In this document: in pieces, positions 28,720-37,895 of the stretch
Layout of the letters: the number at the start of each line of letters is the position of its first letter
Position numbering within the stretch: the first letter of the stretch is position 1
From: Flavobacterium alvei
GTDB lineage: Bacteria > Bacteroidota > Bacteroidia > Flavobacteriales > Flavobacteriaceae
DNA: 64,000 bases
Direction of reading: 5' to 3'
NCBI RefSeq assembly: GCF_002920895.1
Contig: NZ_PQVG01000007.1
Span: 89,147 to 153,146 of the forward strand
Notes under the pieces: model-generated
Told to the model about the DNA's origin: nothing
What the model saw: the letters and a program-made list of their open reading frames with translations, nothing else
Databases searched by the model: none
Made by a program: the position numbers and the translations under genes

Positions 28720-28760
28720 ACCGTTAGAATCAAAGATATAAAACTTTAATAACTAACGGT
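28720..28760 (-). terminator. rpsU terminator containing the xerC promoter in its loop
   Basis: ACCGTTAG / CTAACGGT form an 8-bp stem with a 25-bp loop, followed by eight Ts that run into the xerC ATG. The loop contains TATCTTTG (28731-28738), a -7 box for xerC. Confidence 0.7.
28731..28738 (-). promoter_or_regulatory. -7 box for xerC
   Basis: TATCTTTG on the minus strand fits TAnnTTTG. The predicted start near 28727 leaves a leader of about 15 nt. No clear -33 TTG is seen. Confidence 0.5.
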
Positions 28761-28782
28761 ACTTTATTTAGACAGAAAATAA

Positions 28783-28980
28783 TTAACTATTCTCTATGTT
28801 GTCTCTCAAATTTTGAATGTAAGCCGCTTTTTGAATTTTGGCTCTGTTGGTAACTGATGGTTTAATAAAAGCTTGACGCGCTCTTAGTTGACGAACAGTT
28901 CCAGTTTTATCAAATTTCCTTTTATAGCGCTTTAATGCTCTATCGATATTTTCTCCGTCTTTAATTGGTATAATTAACAT
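28783..28980 (-). CDS. rpsU: 30S ribosomal protein bS21
   Basis: This 65-aa basic protein (MLIIPIKDGENIDRALKRYK, VRQLRARQAF) sits near the 3' end of 16S rRNA. The start is fixed by an exceptionally strong Shine-Dalgarno, AGGAGGTG, 8 nt before the ATG, in a genome where such sites are normally absent. In Flavobacterium, bS21 helps to hide the anti-SD, and work on F. johnsoniae indicates that ribosomes lacking bS21 prefer SD-bearing mRNAs, making this an autoregulatory arrangement. It is followed by a terminator that overlaps xerC. Confidence 0.96.
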   Translation of the reverse strand: MLIIPIKDGENIDRALKRYKRKFDKTGTVRQLRARQAFIKPSVTNRAKIQKAAYIQNLRDNIENS

Positions 28981-28988
28981 AATATAGA

Positions 28989-29017
28989 CACCTCCTCTCG
29001 TTAAGGGCGCAAAAGTA
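28989..29017 (-). promoter_or_regulatory. rpsU -7 box and strong Shine-Dalgarno
   Basis: TACTTTTG (29010-29017) fits TAnnTTTG, and AGGAGGTG (28989-28996) is a full match to the anti-SD CACCTCCT, 8 nt before the start codon. The leader is very short (about 25 nt). Confidence 0.8.
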
Positions 29018-29107
29018 AAAAATAATTATGAATTATGAGTTAAGAATTGTGAATTATTTTAAGAAGAAAATAGAATACAGAAGAAAGAGAATAGATTGAA
29101 TCAAAAA

Positions 29108-29136
29108 AGCCAAGTTACAATACTTGTCTCTTGGCT
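29108..29136 (-). terminator. Terminator after the acyl-CoA dehydrogenase gene
   Basis: AGCCAAG / CTTGGCT with a T run on the minus strand lies 25 bp past the stop at 29161. Confidence 0.75.
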
Positions 29137-29160
29137 CTATTTTCTATGTTCAATTTATTA

Positions 29161-30303
29161 TTAGTCTTTCAAAATATTCCTTGAAATGACTAACTTTTGA
29201 ATCTCTGTAGTTCCTTCACCAATGGTGCACAATTTAGAATCTCTATAGAATTTCTCTACAGGGTAATCCTTCGTATATCCGTAACCGCCGTGAATTTGCA
29301 GAGCTTCGTTGGAAACTTTCACACAAACTTCCGAAGCATACATTTTACTCATTGCCCCCGAAACAGTCATATTATGGTTGTTATTTTTTAAGAAAGCAGC
29401 TTTGTGCAACAACAATTCTGAAGCTTCAATTTCAGTAGCCATATCAGCCAATTTAAAAGCTATGGCTTGGAATTCGCTTATTGCTTTACCAAACTGATGT
29501 CTTTCTTTTGAATATTTCAATGCGGCTTCATACGCTCCTTTAGCAATTCCTAATGACAAAGCTCCGATTGAAATTCTTCCACCATCTAATATTTTCATCG
29601 ATTGAATAAAACCTTCACCTACTTCACCTAATCTATTGGCATCGGGAACTCGGCAATTATCAAAGAATAATTCAGCTGTTTCGCTGGCGCGCATTCCTAA
29701 TTTATTTGCTTTTTTTCCTGAAGTAAATCCCGGCATTCCCTTTTCGAATACAAAAGCCGTCATTCCCCTTGAATCACCTTTTTCGCCAGTGCGAACAATA
29801 ACTACTGCTATTTCGCCTGAAATTCCGTGAGTAATAAAATTTTTGGATCCGTTGACAATCCAATCATCACCATCTTTTACAGCGGTTGTATTCATACCAC
29901 CTGCATCAGAACCAGTACTATGTTCGGTTAATCCCCATGCCCCAATGTGTTCTCCGGTAGCTAATTTAGGAATCCATTTTTTCTTTTGTTCTTCATTTCC
30001 AAAAGTCAAAATATGATTTGTACATAAAGAATTATGTGCCGCAATTGACAATCCTATGGATGGATCTACTTTTGAAATTTCTTCGACAACTGCAATATAT
30101 TCGTGATATCCTAAACCTGAACCACCCAATTCTTCTGGAACTAAAACCCCCATAAAACCCATTTTACCCATTTTTTTGAATAAGGAAACTGGAAATTTTT
30201 GAGATTCGTCCCACTCCATTATGTGTGGTCTAATATATTTTTCGGCAAAATCTCTTGCAGATTCGGCTATCATGGCTTGCGTTTCGCTGTAATCAAAGTT
30301 CAT
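29161..30303 (-). CDS. Acyl-CoA dehydrogenase (short/branched-chain type)
   Basis: This 380-aa FAD enzyme introduces the alpha-beta double bond in acyl-CoA. The three ACAD domains are clear: N-terminal helices, the WGLTEHSTGSDAGG flavin/substrate motif at about 128-141 and RHQFGKAISEFQAI plus QIHGGYGYTKDYPVEKFYRD near the end (cores RHQFGKAISEFQAI and HGGYGYTKDYPVEK). The catalytic base is expected at the Glu in CTIGEGTTEIQ, as in butyryl/short-chain enzymes. The substrate cannot be fixed further. It lies 17 bp after the helix-hairpin-helix gene and is probably co-transcribed with it. Confidence 0.93.
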   Translation of the reverse strand: MNFDYSETQAMIAESARDFAEKYIRPHIMEWDESQKFPVSLFKKMGKMGFMGVLVPEELGGSGLGYHEYIAVVEEISKVDPSIGLSIAAHNSLCTNHILTFGNEEQKKKWIPKLATGEHIGAWGLTEHSTGSDAGGMNTTAVKDGDDWIVNGSKNFITHGISGEIAVVIVRTGEKGDSRGMTAFVFEKGMPGFTSGKKANKLGMRASETAELFFDNCRVPDANRLGEVGEGFIQSMKILDGGRISIGALSLGIAKGAYEAALKYSKERHQFGKAISEFQAIAFKLADMATEIEASELLLHKAAFLKNNNHNMTVSGAMSKMYASEVCVKVSNEALQIHGGYGYTKDYPVEKFYRDSKLCTIGEGTTEIQKLVISRNILKD

Positions 30304-30319
30304 TTTTTGTACTTTATTT

Positions 30320-31204
30320 TTAGAACGCCAAATATAAGGCTATAATATTTGCCTTATCAATAGACAATCCTTTAATTTTTGTTAAATCTTGAATATTTTT
30401 TATATCTCCATTCATACTCCGAAAAGTGACAATGTTTTTGGAAATCGGGTATTTAAAATAGGGGAAAAGCGAAAGTTCTTTGATAGATGCATTATTAATG
30501 TCTATTTTTTTAATATTAGGTAGTGTCGAAACCTTGAAATGAGTATTCAAATTCTGTATAACCTCTGGCGACAAACCCCATATATCATTCATTTGTTCCA
30601 TAGAAACAAAACCGCCAAGACTTTCTTTGAATTTTAGAATCCGCATCGAAATGGCCTCTCCTATTCCATATATCTTAATCAAATCTTCTTGTGTAGCTTG
30701 ATTGATATCGATTACTTCCATTTTTTCTTTTTTGGCGAAAGCCGTATAAGCAAATTTTTTATACGTATTAAATTCTTTTTTGTTATTGACCCAATCTGGA
30801 AATTTGAAATAAGGCGAAATGGCATTCAACAATGAATCAGAAACTTTAGTCACTGCTTGAAACTCTTTGGGCGAATTCACATATTTATTTTGTTTTCTAA
30901 AAGCCAATAATCTGTCGATTTCAGGAACCGACATTCCGAGTTTGTATCCCTTATAATCGGTTATAAAATTGGGATTGAAAGGATAAATCTTTGGAACATA
31001 ATCCAATTTTTCTTGTTTCAAGGAGTCGATTTGAGATTGTAAAGAAAGCCATTTTTCTTTTTCAAGAGAATCTTTGGAAACAGAACTAAAATCTACTAAA
31101 AAATATAGTATTTGAAAGATAATAATGATGCCAAACAATAAAAAAACACCTGTACGCTGTTCTCTTGAAAACTTAAAAAAAGATTTAATTGTTTCGGAAA
31201 TCAT
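30320..31204 (-). CDS. Membrane-anchored helix-hairpin-helix (ComEA-like) protein
   Basis: This 294-aa protein has one N-terminal transmembrane helix (VFLLFGIIIIFQILYFLVDF) followed by helix-hairpin-helix units: INQATQEDLIKIYGIGEAIS at about 170 and IDINNASIKELSLFPYFKYP at about 245. These units bind DNA non-specifically in ComEA, the DNA-uptake receptor. This longer protein carries at least three divergent HhH units, a common arrangement in flavobacteria. The exact role, DNA uptake or another, is not established. Confidence 0.8.
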   Translation of the reverse strand: MISETIKSFFKFSREQRTGVFLLFGIIIIFQILYFLVDFSSVSKDSLEKEKWLSLQSQIDSLKQEKLDYVPKIYPFNPNFITDYKGYKLGMSVPEIDRLLAFRKQNKYVNSPKEFQAVTKVSDSLLNAISPYFKFPDWVNNKKEFNTYKKFAYTAFAKKEKMEVIDINQATQEDLIKIYGIGEAISMRILKFKESLGGFVSMEQMNDIWGLSPEVIQNLNTHFKVSTLPNIKKIDINNASIKELSLFPYFKYPISKNIVTFRSMNGDIKNIQDLTKIKGLSIDKANIIALYLAF

Positions 31205-31345
31205 TAAAAGACATTTTACAAAGCCTAAAAATATGAAATATTTTACAATTAAATACTTTCTGAATAAGATAATATCAATTTATCAAAAAAGCACTCTTTT
31301 GAAAAAATACAGATTTCTATGTCTCTAAAACTTTAAAAAAAACAA

Positions 31346-31353
31346 TATATTTG
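31346..31353 (+). promoter_or_regulatory. -7 box of the amino-acid permease gene
   Basis: TATATTTG lies 28 bp upstream of the start codon; no clear -33 TTG was found. Confidence 0.4.
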
Positions 31354-31381
31354 AGAACTAATAACGATAAACCGAAATACT

Positions 31382-32860
31382 ATGTCTATTTGGAAAAGAA
31401 AACCATTAGAACAGCTTTTAAATGAGGCAGCTGATTCTGAAAAAGGATTAAAAAGAACATTAACCGCATGGTCTTTAATAGCCTTGGGAATTGGTGCCAT
31501 CATTGGCGCTGGATTATTTGTAAGAACAGCTATGGCTGCTTCACAAAATGCTGGACCATCTGTAACAATTGCATTTGTTGTTGCTGCTATTGGATGTGCT
31601 TTAGCAGGATTGTGTTATGCCGAACTTTCTTCTTCTATTCCAATTTCTGGAAGTGCCTATACCTATACATACGCTACTATGGGTGAATTTGTGGCTTGGA
31701 TTATAGGTTGGGATTTAATTCTTGAATATGCCGTAGGAGCTGCAACTGTTGGGATTGCCTGGAGTGAATATCTCAATAATTTCTTGGTAAATGTAGTACA
31801 CATTAGCCCAATACCCTTTGAATTTTCTCATTCGCCCTTTCAAACAGATCCAATAACAGGAGTTAGCGGAATAATTAATTTACCTGCATTGTTTATTGTT
31901 GGAATCATTAGTTTGTTGCTTATAAAAGGGATTCAGGAATCGGCTTTTGTAAATGGAATAATAGTAATTGTAAAAGTTACTATTGTAATTTTGATAATTG
32001 TAATTGGCTGGAATTTTATTAATCCTGTAAATCATACTCCATATATTCCTGCACCTTCTGTATTTACTGACGAACACGGAATTGACCATAATTATGGTGG
32101 AATTATGGGGATTTTAGGCGCAGCAGGAACTGTTTTCTTTGCCTTTATCGGTTTTGATGCCGTAAGTACCGCAGCTCAAGAAACTAAAAACCCAAAACGA
32201 TCAATGCCAATAGGAATTCTAGGTTCACTAGCAATTTGCACCTTATTGTATATTCTTTTTGCCCACGTACTTACAGGAGTTGCCACTGTAGAAGATTTTA
32301 GAACTGGAGGAAAAGAAGCTTCAGTAGCATTTGCAATTAACAAATATATGATTGGTTACTCTTGGCTTGGTCAATTAGTAACTGTTGCAATTTTATTTGG
32401 ATTTACATCAGTAATTCTAGTGATGTTATTAGGGCAATCCCGAGTATTTTACTCAATGGGTAAAGATGGTTTACTTCCTAAAATGTTTAGCGATTTACAT
32501 TCAAAATTCAAAACTCCTTATAAAGCAAATATTGTCATTTTCATAATAGTTGGTCTGTTCGCAGGCTTTGTCCCAGGTGATATTGTAGGTGATATGACAA
32601 GTATAGGAACATTGTTTGCCTTCGTTTTGGTCTGCATTTCTGTAATCATATTGCGAAAAAAAGAGCCAAATATGACAAGAGAATTTAGAACGCCTTGGGT
32701 TCCTTTTGTACCAATACTAGGTGTTTTAGTTTGTTTATCAATGATGTATGGCTTGGGTTGGCCAAACTGGCTGAGACTTTTCGCTTGGATGGGAATTGGA
32801 GTTGTAATTTATTTTATTTACGGTAGAAAAAACAGTGTATTAAATAATCCTAAAGAATAA
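31382..32860 (+). CDS. APC-family amino acid permease (cationic amino acid transporter type)
   Basis: This 492-aa inner-membrane transporter has about 12-13 helices. The APC signature is visible in helix 1 (GIGAIIGAGLFVRTAMAASQ core IGAIIGAGLFV) and in FAFIGFDAVSTAAQETKNP, typical of the CAT/YfnA group that carries cationic or other amino acids by proton symport. It stands alone on the plus strand with its own -7 box and a strong bidirectional terminator. The substrate is not predictable from sequence. Confidence 0.9.
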   Translation: MSIWKRKPLEQLLNEAADSEKGLKRTLTAWSLIALGIGAIIGAGLFVRTAMAASQNAGPSVTIAFVVAAIGCALAGLCYAELSSSIPISGSAYTYTYATMGEFVAWIIGWDLILEYAVGAATVGIAWSEYLNNFLVNVVHISPIPFEFSHSPFQTDPITGVSGIINLPALFIVGIISLLLIKGIQESAFVNGIIVIVKVTIVILIIVIGWNFINPVNHTPYIPAPSVFTDEHGIDHNYGGIMGILGAAGTVFFAFIGFDAVSTAAQETKNPKRSMPIGILGSLAICTLLYILFAHVLTGVATVEDFRTGGKEASVAFAINKYMIGYSWLGQLVTVAILFGFTSVILVMLLGQSRVFYSMGKDGLLPKMFSDLHSKFKTPYKANIVIFIIVGLFAGFVPGDIVGDMTSIGTLFAFVLVCISVIILRKKEPNMTREFRTPWVPFVPILGVLVCLSMMYGLGWPNWLRLFAWMGIGVVIYFIYGRKNSVLNNPKE

Positions 32861-32876
32861 TTTTTACTTCATCAAA

Positions 32877-32918
32877 AAAAAGGGATTATAAAGCATCGTT
32901 ACTTTATAATCCCTTTTT
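32877..32918. terminator. Bidirectional terminator between permease and PspC genes
   Basis: A 17-bp stem, AAAAAGGGATTATAAAG / CTTTATAATCCCTTTTT, has A and T runs on either side and lies between two convergent genes. Confidence 0.9.
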
Positions 32919-32934
32919 GTTTACAAACACTTTT

Positions 32935-33162
32935 CTACAAATCAAAAACCGAAGTGCGTTTGGCTCGAATTAAATCCTTCAAACGAATCCAAAAAGCTAA
33001 TGTTAGATAAACGCCAAACCATAATCCAGCAGTTACAAACGAAATATAAATAAAAAACAAACGCACACTAGTCACTCTCATTCCTAATTTATCGGCAAGG
33101 CGTGACGAAACATTAAAACCGTGCTTTTCAAAAAAATATTTGAGTTGAAGTATGGCAGACAT
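32935..33162 (-). CDS. PspC-domain family small membrane protein
   Basis: This 75-aa protein carries the PspC-like core (FNVSSRLADKLGMRVTSVRL then a helix FFIYISFVTAGLWFGVYLTLAFWI). PspC proteins take part in envelope stress responses, but many family members are uncharacterised. It is close behind the DUF2851 gene (49 bp) on the same strand. The role here is not known. Confidence 0.75.
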   Translation of the reverse strand: MSAILQLKYFFEKHGFNVSSRLADKLGMRVTSVRLFFIYISFVTAGLWFGVYLTLAFWIRLKDLIRAKRTSVFDL

Positions 33163-33211
33163 TTTGGATGTTTGATTTTGGGTAAAATTACAAATTTATT
33201 TGATTATCAAA

Positions 33212-34483
33212 TTAGTTTTTCTTCAACAAATCCATTCCAATAGCACAATCTAAGCAACGACTTTTGTTGCAATATTCGTTTTTGAGTTGCAATAAAGATT
33301 GGGTTTCAAAAGCAGTTTTTGATGGTATTCCAAAGGAACTAAATTTGTCGATAATTGCATTTTTCTCGGCTGTAACTTCATTCAACAATAGAATTAAATT
33401 CTCTGAGACTTCTTTACCCAAACTTTTTGCATAAGCAAATTGAAGCGGAATTATAGTATTTATAACAATCAAATCGACAAATGATTTAGAAAGTTTTTTC
33501 TTTTTCTGCGGACTTTCTTTATCAAACTGATAATGGTTTTGCCAATAATTGGATACCGAAACATCAAAAGTTTCATATATACTTTTTAAAGAATTTGCCT
33601 TGCTGATTATTGAAAATAAATTTTGCTGACTGTGATATAAATTCGCTAATTGCGATAATCGAATGGTTGGAAAATTATCGGGTCGATGTTTGAAAAATTG
33701 AACGGGTTCTACATTTTTTTTCTCTATTTGATATTTGTGAAGCAAGTAGAAGTACCTAAATTTTAAATCTTTGAAAAAGGTATCCTCTTTTTCAGCATCT
33801 AATAAACCTGCATTTCCCAAAAGTAAAGCTTCTAAATTTTCGACCTCAAAACTTTCTTTTCTAATAATTGAAAACGGAATGGATTGAGCAATTTTCAAAA
33901 AGATTTCGCCATTGGTATTCAATCCAAAATTTTTAGCTAAAAGACAAAACAAAACCGATTCCCAATCGCCATTAGTTGCCTTTAATAATTCAAAAATGGG
34001 ATTTGATTTTCTTTCTAATCGTTCAAAAAACAATCGTTCTTGCCAATTTTTAAAAGCAAATTCATTGATTTCTTTTAAATTTTTCTCACAATAAATCCAG
34101 GATTTTGGCGCCATTAAAGATTTATAATTGGCTATTGTGGCTGTATCAACATATTTTTTGAGTTCCAAAACTGGAATTTCGGTATTGTTGCTTCTATAAA
34201 TTTCAGTGTCATGTTCCCAAACCACGTGTATAATCACATTTTCGTAGGCTTCATCTCGTTCGTGATGATGCACATACCAATCGGAAGATTTAAGATGAAT
34301 TTCTACATTTCCTGCCCATTTTTGATTTCCAATGACAATTTGTGCATTGAAAAAATCAGGTCCTGCAAGTTCTAAATACTGTCCTACATTAATAATAGTA
34401 ATATCTTCTCCATTGAAAGTTTTTAAATTCAAGGTATCGAATTTCTTGAATTTCCAGAGATAATGGAGAAAATCTTCTTTCAT
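33212..34483 (-). CDS. DUF2851 family protein
   Basis: This 423-aa cytoplasmic protein has no signal peptide or membrane helix. It matches DUF2851 by its start (EDFLHYLWKFKKFDTLNL), the NVEIHLKSSDWYVHHHERD stretch (cores VEIHLKSSDWY and HHHERD) and a C-terminal cysteine group (CNKSRCLDCAIGMDLL) that could bind metal. The H/D/E-rich segment resembles a nuclease-like centre, but no activity is established. It is followed by the PspC-like gene. Confidence 0.85.
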   Translation of the reverse strand: MKEDFLHYLWKFKKFDTLNLKTFNGEDITIINVGQYLELAGPDFFNAQIVIGNQKWAGNVEIHLKSSDWYVHHHERDEAYENVIIHVVWEHDTEIYRSNNTEIPVLELKKYVDTATIANYKSLMAPKSWIYCEKNLKEINEFAFKNWQERLFFERLERKSNPIFELLKATNGDWESVLFCLLAKNFGLNTNGEIFLKIAQSIPFSIIRKESFEVENLEALLLGNAGLLDAEKEDTFFKDLKFRYFYLLHKYQIEKKNVEPVQFFKHRPDNFPTIRLSQLANLYHSQQNLFSIISKANSLKSIYETFDVSVSNYWQNHYQFDKESPQKKKKLSKSFVDLIVINTIIPLQFAYAKSLGKEVSENLILLLNEVTAEKNAIIDKFSSFGIPSKTAFETQSLLQLKNEYCNKSRCLDCAIGMDLLKKN

Positions 34484-34591
34484 TTTTACGTTTTTAGATT
34501 AAACACTAAAGTAGTCAAAATAGGAATAAGTTGATATTAGATTACTACTATTTATAAAACTTGAGGGTTTTTACAAAAAAACCACTACCGC

Positions 34592-35074
34592 TTATCGCAT
34601 CAAATACAATTTGGCACAAGCCCGAGCATCAGATAACGCTTCGTGATGATTGAGTTCTATATTCATTTGACGACAACAATCACTTAATTTTGTTGGTTTT
34701 AAACCTTTAGATTTATAAATTTTTACAGTGCATTCCCAACGCGAACCTATATTCAAGGATTCATAATCTAAGCCGTAAAGCGCCATCGATTTGGCCAAAA
34801 CATTTCTATCAAAGCTTTCGTTATGAGCCACAACAATGCGGTTTTGCAATCGTTTTTGAATTTCGGGAAATACTTGTGCAAAAGTTTTAGCATTTACAGT
34901 ATCCCGCGGATAAATACCGTGAACTGCAATTGTAAATGGTGAATATTCGTTTTTTGGAGGTTTGATTAAAGTAACATATTCATCAACAATAACCCCATTT
35001 TCGACAGTAACAATCCCTACTGAACAAGGATGAAAGGAAGTGGCTGTTTCAAAATCTATTGCGGTAAAAGTCAT
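34592..35074 (-). CDS. DEDD-family 3'-5' exonuclease (DnaQ-like)
   Basis: This 160-aa exonuclease domain carries ExoI FTAIDFETAT (Asp/Glu), ExoII VAHNESFDRNVLA and ExoIII HEALSDARACAKLY (His/Asp), so all four acidic residues and the DEDDh His are present. It may act in proofreading, repair or RNA turnover; stand-alone DnaQ-like proteins are diverse. The extra DCCRQ cysteines are unremarkable. It lies 47 bp after the cysteine-synthase-like gene. Confidence 0.88.
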   Translation of the reverse strand: MTFTAIDFETATSFHPCSVGIVTVENGVIVDEYVTLIKPPKNEYSPFTIAVHGIYPRDTVNAKTFAQVFPEIQKRLQNRIVVAHNESFDRNVLAKSMALYGLDYESLNIGSRWECTVKIYKSKGLKPTKLSDCCRQMNIELNHHEALSDARACAKLYLMR

Positions 35075-35120
35075 TTTAGATTGTATTTCTTTTGGTTGTT
35101 CTTTTTTTCTAAATTAAATT

Positions 35121-35957
35121 TTAATCATTGAATACAACAACAATTACATCATCGGGCTTGAATTGTTGTTGGAGTTGCAGCACTCCATTTAATACTGCAC
35201 CAGATGATTTTCCTGCTACTATTCCTTCTTTGAGTGTTAATTCTTTAGAGCAAAGTAGAGCATCTTCTTCCGAAACTTGTATTAAACCATCTAGTGAATA
35301 AGGTTCATTTTCTTGAGTAGCATTCCTTTTCAAACTTTCGATTTCAATTCCCAAAATTTTAATATTTGGATTCTTTTCTTTTAAAAATTGGCCAACTCCT
35401 GAACTAATTTCAACTGCATTTATATCAAAAACCAAATGAGTGATTTTGCCTTTAGTTTGTTCCCAAATTTCGATATCTGATTGCTCATAATGAGTTCGAT
35501 TCGACAGATAATCCATTGGGTTTACAGACCAACTATCTGTAATTTCTTCAGATAATTTTTTAGAAATAGAAAAACAAGAATCAGGATGAGTTGCTTCAGC
35601 GTCAGTTTTACAAACGATTACTTTTGCTCCAATAGCTCGAAGAATATCTGTTTTTTCTTTAGGCTGAGTATCTGAAATAATGCAAATCAACTGGTATCCT
35701 TTGACATTGGCGGCTAATGCAAGTCCAAGACCAATATCTTGCAAAGTACCGTCAATAATAGTTCCTCCGGGTTTTAAATTTCCATTGCTCTCCGCTTCTT
35801 CAACCATTTTTAAAATCATTCTGTCTTTAGCAAAATTGACTAGATTGAAGTTTTCTACTTTGGCAAACACTGCCCCAGAAATTTCAGCAACCACTTTATT
35901 GAGTTTTATCAATGGTGTTTGCCTTGCGGTATCTAATATGTTTTTCGAATATTGCAT
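35121..35957 (-). CDS. Divergent cysteine-synthase-like PLP-fold protein
   Basis: This 278-aa protein has the fold of O-acetylserine sulfhydrylase/CBS (TPLIKLNKV start; catalytic-like Lys 44 in NFAKDR; GIVAGKSSGAVLNG near the end). Three motifs are altered: the substrate loop NPGGSxKDR is NLVNFAKDR, the SGNTG loop is DGTLQDIG, and the GTGGT phosphate-binding loop is replaced by FDINAVEISSG. It is shorter than the usual 300-345 residues. Loss of the glycine loop suggests weak or absent PLP binding or a changed reaction, and it may be a non-catalytic relative. It stands between the exonuclease and GH43 genes. Confidence 0.7.
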   Translation of the reverse strand: MQYSKNILDTARQTPLIKLNKVVAEISGAVFAKVENFNLVNFAKDRMILKMVEEAESNGNLKPGGTIIDGTLQDIGLGLALAANVKGYQLICIISDTQPKEKTDILRAIGAKVIVCKTDAEATHPDSCFSISKKLSEEITDSWSVNPMDYLSNRTHYEQSDIEIWEQTKGKITHLVFDINAVEISSGVGQFLKEKNPNIKILGIEIESLKRNATQENEPYSLDGLIQVSEEDALLCSKELTLKEGIVAGKSSGAVLNGVLQLQQQFKPDDVIVVVFND

Positions 35958-36172
35958 TTATAACTTTACTATAATTTGAAAAAACAAAAGAAAATACCTT
36001 AAAGTAGCATACTTAGTTTTTTTAGTGTTTTGGTAAAAATACAAAATAAAATTCTTCTTGATAACCCTTAATTAGAATTTTCAAAAAAACGCGAATTCAG
36101 TTATGCCACAGTACAAAAGATATAATGAGAATCCGTTTGATTAATTACACACAACCACATTTTAAAGACGAA

Positions 36173-37750
36173 TCATTCCATTCTAAACCAATCAAAATCG
36201 GAGTAACCATTACTTTTTTGAATATTGGGATTTAGAGAAAACAAACCGACTTTGGCTCCAATCCATACTCCTTCTTGAGCCTTAAATTTCCTGCTAATCT
36301 TAACATATTGTTTGTCGTCTAGACTATAACTAAATTGAAAATCGTTGGTATCAAAAAACTCCACTTTCAAATAACAAGTATCTGAATTTAAAGAAAATGA
36401 TTCTAGTTCTTGAGTAAGATCTTCGCATTTATCTTTTTCACCTTTATAGACAACCATTTTATTGCCTTGAGTCGTTTTCTGAAGCGCAATATATGCCCAT
36501 TCTGCCCCCATTATCACTAATCCGCTTCTATCACCTGCCAAATCTCCTTTGAATGTAAGTTTTGTTTTTGCAGTAAATGAAGGGGAAGAAATTTTTTGAA
36601 GAAATAAATTAGGAACAAACCATAGGTTTCCATTTTGAGTAAAATTCTTTTCAGAAAACAACCTAAGACTCCCTTTATTTTCAGATAATGAAAACCAACT
36701 CTCTTTAGGATTGGCGTGCCATTGCCATTGTTTCCCGATAATCGTATCATTAAATTCATCACTGGTTTGCGGAATAGTTATGGGATAGTTTTTGCCAACA
36801 TTGGGTTTTTTGTACACACTAACTGGCTCACCAATTCCATCATTATTAATATCAACTCCAAAAATAGGCCAACCTTTTGACCAAGAAACAGGTTGTAAAT
36901 GAACAATTCTTCCGAAAGGTTTCTTACTTTGAAAATGCATAAACCACCACTCACCTGATTCTAATTCGACAAGACCTCCTTGATGTGGCCCATTTACAGT
37001 TGTATTTCCTTGGTGTAAAATTATTTTATCTTCATAGGGACCATATATATTTTTGGAGCGCAATGCTGTTTGCCATCCTTCAGGAACGCTACCTGCTGGA
37101 GCAAAAATATAATAGAAACCGTCTTTTTTTAAGAATTTTGGCCCTTCAATAATAGGTTGTTTTAGTAGATCTTTGTAAATTAATTTCCCGTTATCCAAGA
37201 TTTTCATTCCATCAGGACTCATTTTATGAAGATACAATTCATTGGCGCAAACTTTTCCTCGAATCAAATAAGCAGTACCATCATCATCCCATAACGGACA
37301 AGGATCTTCCCATCTTTCGACTTTTTCTACAAGGTTTAGACTCCATTTTGTAGCTGGGTTTTTAGTTGATGCCATAAAGAGACCATCGTTTGGGGTACAG
37401 AAATACACATAAAAAACACCGTTGTGATACCGAATTGAAGGAGCCCAAGAGCCTTCGCCGTGTGCTGGTTTTTCATATTTTTGAAGAGGCAAACTAGTAT
37501 AAATATGATTTATTATCGTCCAGTTGACTAAATCTTTAGAGTGCAAAATAGGAATTCCAGGCATTGCATTAAAGCTTGAAGCCACCATGTAGAAATCCTC
37601 TCCTACTCGAATTATATCTGGATCGGAATAATCTGCATAAAGTATTGGATTTTTATAAGTGTCGTTACCCAAATCAGGAATCCAATTTTGTGCATTAGCA
37701 GTACTACCAATAATTGAGAAAATAAAAATGAGTATTTGTATTTTTTTCAT
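36173..37750 (-). CDS. Glycoside hydrolase family 43 protein, secreted
   Basis: This is 525 aa from the ATG at 37748-37750, chosen because it begins a clean signal peptide (MKKIQILIFIFSIIGSTANA); an upstream ATG adds 18 residues with no signal function. The five-bladed propeller residues are visible: general base Asp in YADYSDPDIIR, Asp in WEDPCPLWDDDG and the acid Glu in IIEGPKFLKKDG. A C-terminal beta-sandwich (GH43 C2-like, about 330-525) follows. Likely substrates are xylo- or arabino-oligosaccharides. No SusC/D pair is nearby, so it is an orphan polysaccharide gene. Confidence 0.88.
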   Translation of the reverse strand: MKKIQILIFIFSIIGSTANAQNWIPDLGNDTYKNPILYADYSDPDIIRVGEDFYMVASSFNAMPGIPILHSKDLVNWTIINHIYTSLPLQKYEKPAHGEGSWAPSIRYHNGVFYVYFCTPNDGLFMASTKNPATKWSLNLVEKVERWEDPCPLWDDDGTAYLIRGKVCANELYLHKMSPDGMKILDNGKLIYKDLLKQPIIEGPKFLKKDGFYYIFAPAGSVPEGWQTALRSKNIYGPYEDKIILHQGNTTVNGPHQGGLVELESGEWWFMHFQSKKPFGRIVHLQPVSWSKGWPIFGVDINNDGIGEPVSVYKKPNVGKNYPITIPQTSDEFNDTIIGKQWQWHANPKESWFSLSENKGSLRLFSEKNFTQNGNLWFVPNLFLQKISSPSFTAKTKLTFKGDLAGDRSGLVIMGAEWAYIALQKTTQGNKMVVYKGEKDKCEDLTQELESFSLNSDTCYLKVEFFDTNDFQFSYSLDDKQYVKISRKFKAQEGVWIGAKVGLFSLNPNIQKSNGYSDFDWFRME

Positions 37751-37895
37751 ACTTATGTCAAATTTTAAAAACACTATTTTTTTCTCAAGGATTCTATTTT
37801 TCATTGTTCCAAACTAGTACAAATCTCAAATTCTCATTTGGTTTGATGTTTGAATTTCAACTTATAAATCGAATTATAAAAAATTATTTTCAACC

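Noticed and set aside
28713..28733. TTG start 21 bp upstream for the xerC-type gene
   Set aside because: It overlaps the -7 box and terminator arm; the ATG at 28710-28712 is better supported.
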